From contig DNNY01000041.1 in NCBI GenBank assembly GCA_003497765.1, positions 1-6,524 of the forward strand: a stretch of DNA of 6,524 bases. The letters run 5' to 3'. The notes under the pieces are model-generated. The model saw only the letters and a list, made by a program, of their open reading frames with translations, was not told the DNA's origin and ran no database searches. Of this stretch, positions 6,471 through 6,524 are shown in pieces. The position numbers and the translations under genes were made by a program. How positions within the stretch are numbered: the stretch's first letter is position 1; each line of letters opens with the position of its first letter. This DNA comes from Oceanospirillaceae bacterium (GTDB lineage Bacteria; Pseudomonadota; Gammaproteobacteria; Pseudomonadales; Balneatricaceae).

Positions 6471-6524
6471 AGGGCATTTTCCTTATCTTCAGACTGGTTA
6501 GAGGTTGCTACAGATAGCTTACGG
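6467..6524 (-). CDS. C-terminal end of an upstream gene, product unknown
   Basis: One frame on the - strand is open from the window edge (first full codon at 6523) to a TGA at 6469-6467, giving 18 residues that end [18 protein letters not shown]. The stop overlaps the ATG of the FAD-protein gene in an ATGA arrangement, the usual sign of a coupled upstream gene. The tail is polar and charged, as C-terminal ends often are, and too short to identify. In comparable clusters a short-chain dehydrogenase/reductase often precedes the FAD protein, so that is the leading guess. A chance open frame of this length cannot be excluded. Confidence 0.55.
   Translation of the reverse strand, partial: RKLSVATSNQSEDKENAL

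Noticed and set aside
1..6524. A wholly new system, mobile element, CRISPR array or RNA gene
   Set aside because: No transposase, integrase, direct-repeat array or structured RNA gene was seen; nearly every base is explained by a known, though partly uncharacterised, conserved cluster.

Overview
The window is a gene-dense stretch of a gammaproteobacterial-type chromosome. This assignment rests on protein resemblance and the fairly AT-rich base composition; the species cannot be named. It holds most of a conserved accessory cluster that in many Gamma- and Alphaproteobacteria sits near a photolyase gene and is tied to light or singlet-oxygen responses and to modification of membrane fatty acids. 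No mobile element, tRNA, rRNA or CRISPR array is visible.

Layout. Two operons converge on a 43-bp gap. On the + strand: the 3' part of a DUF523-DUF1722 fusion gene (1-624, cut by the window edge), then a DUF2878 inner-membrane protein (666-1157), a secreted chalcone-isomerase-like protein (1150-1704) and a DUF3833 lipoprotein (1701-2255). The last three genes overlap by 8 and 4 bp. On the - strand, in transcription order: the tail of an unidentified gene (6467-6524), a FAD-dependent amine-oxidase-like protein (5208-6470), a DUF1365 protein (4466-5215), a cyclopropane-fatty-acid-synthase-family methyltransferase (3202-4449) and a MerR-family regulator with a B12-binding domain (2299-3192). These are also overlapped or closely spaced. 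A GC-rich inverted repeat lies at the convergence point, with one arm inside the last codons of the regulator.

How the genes may work together (inference). The methyltransferase would use SAM to modify unsaturated acyl chains already in phospholipid. The FAD protein and the DUF1365 protein would act on the same or related chains. The DUF2878, chalcone-isomerase-like and DUF3833 proteins are predicted for the inner membrane, periplasm and outer membrane, and look like an envelope-spanning accessory set. The regulator resembles the light-responsive adenosylcobalamin repressors CarH/LitR, so the set is probably induced by light. The cluster type is known. The details worth a second look are the altered active site of the methyltransferase, a missing photoproduct ligand in the regulator, and the split of the cluster into two convergent units.
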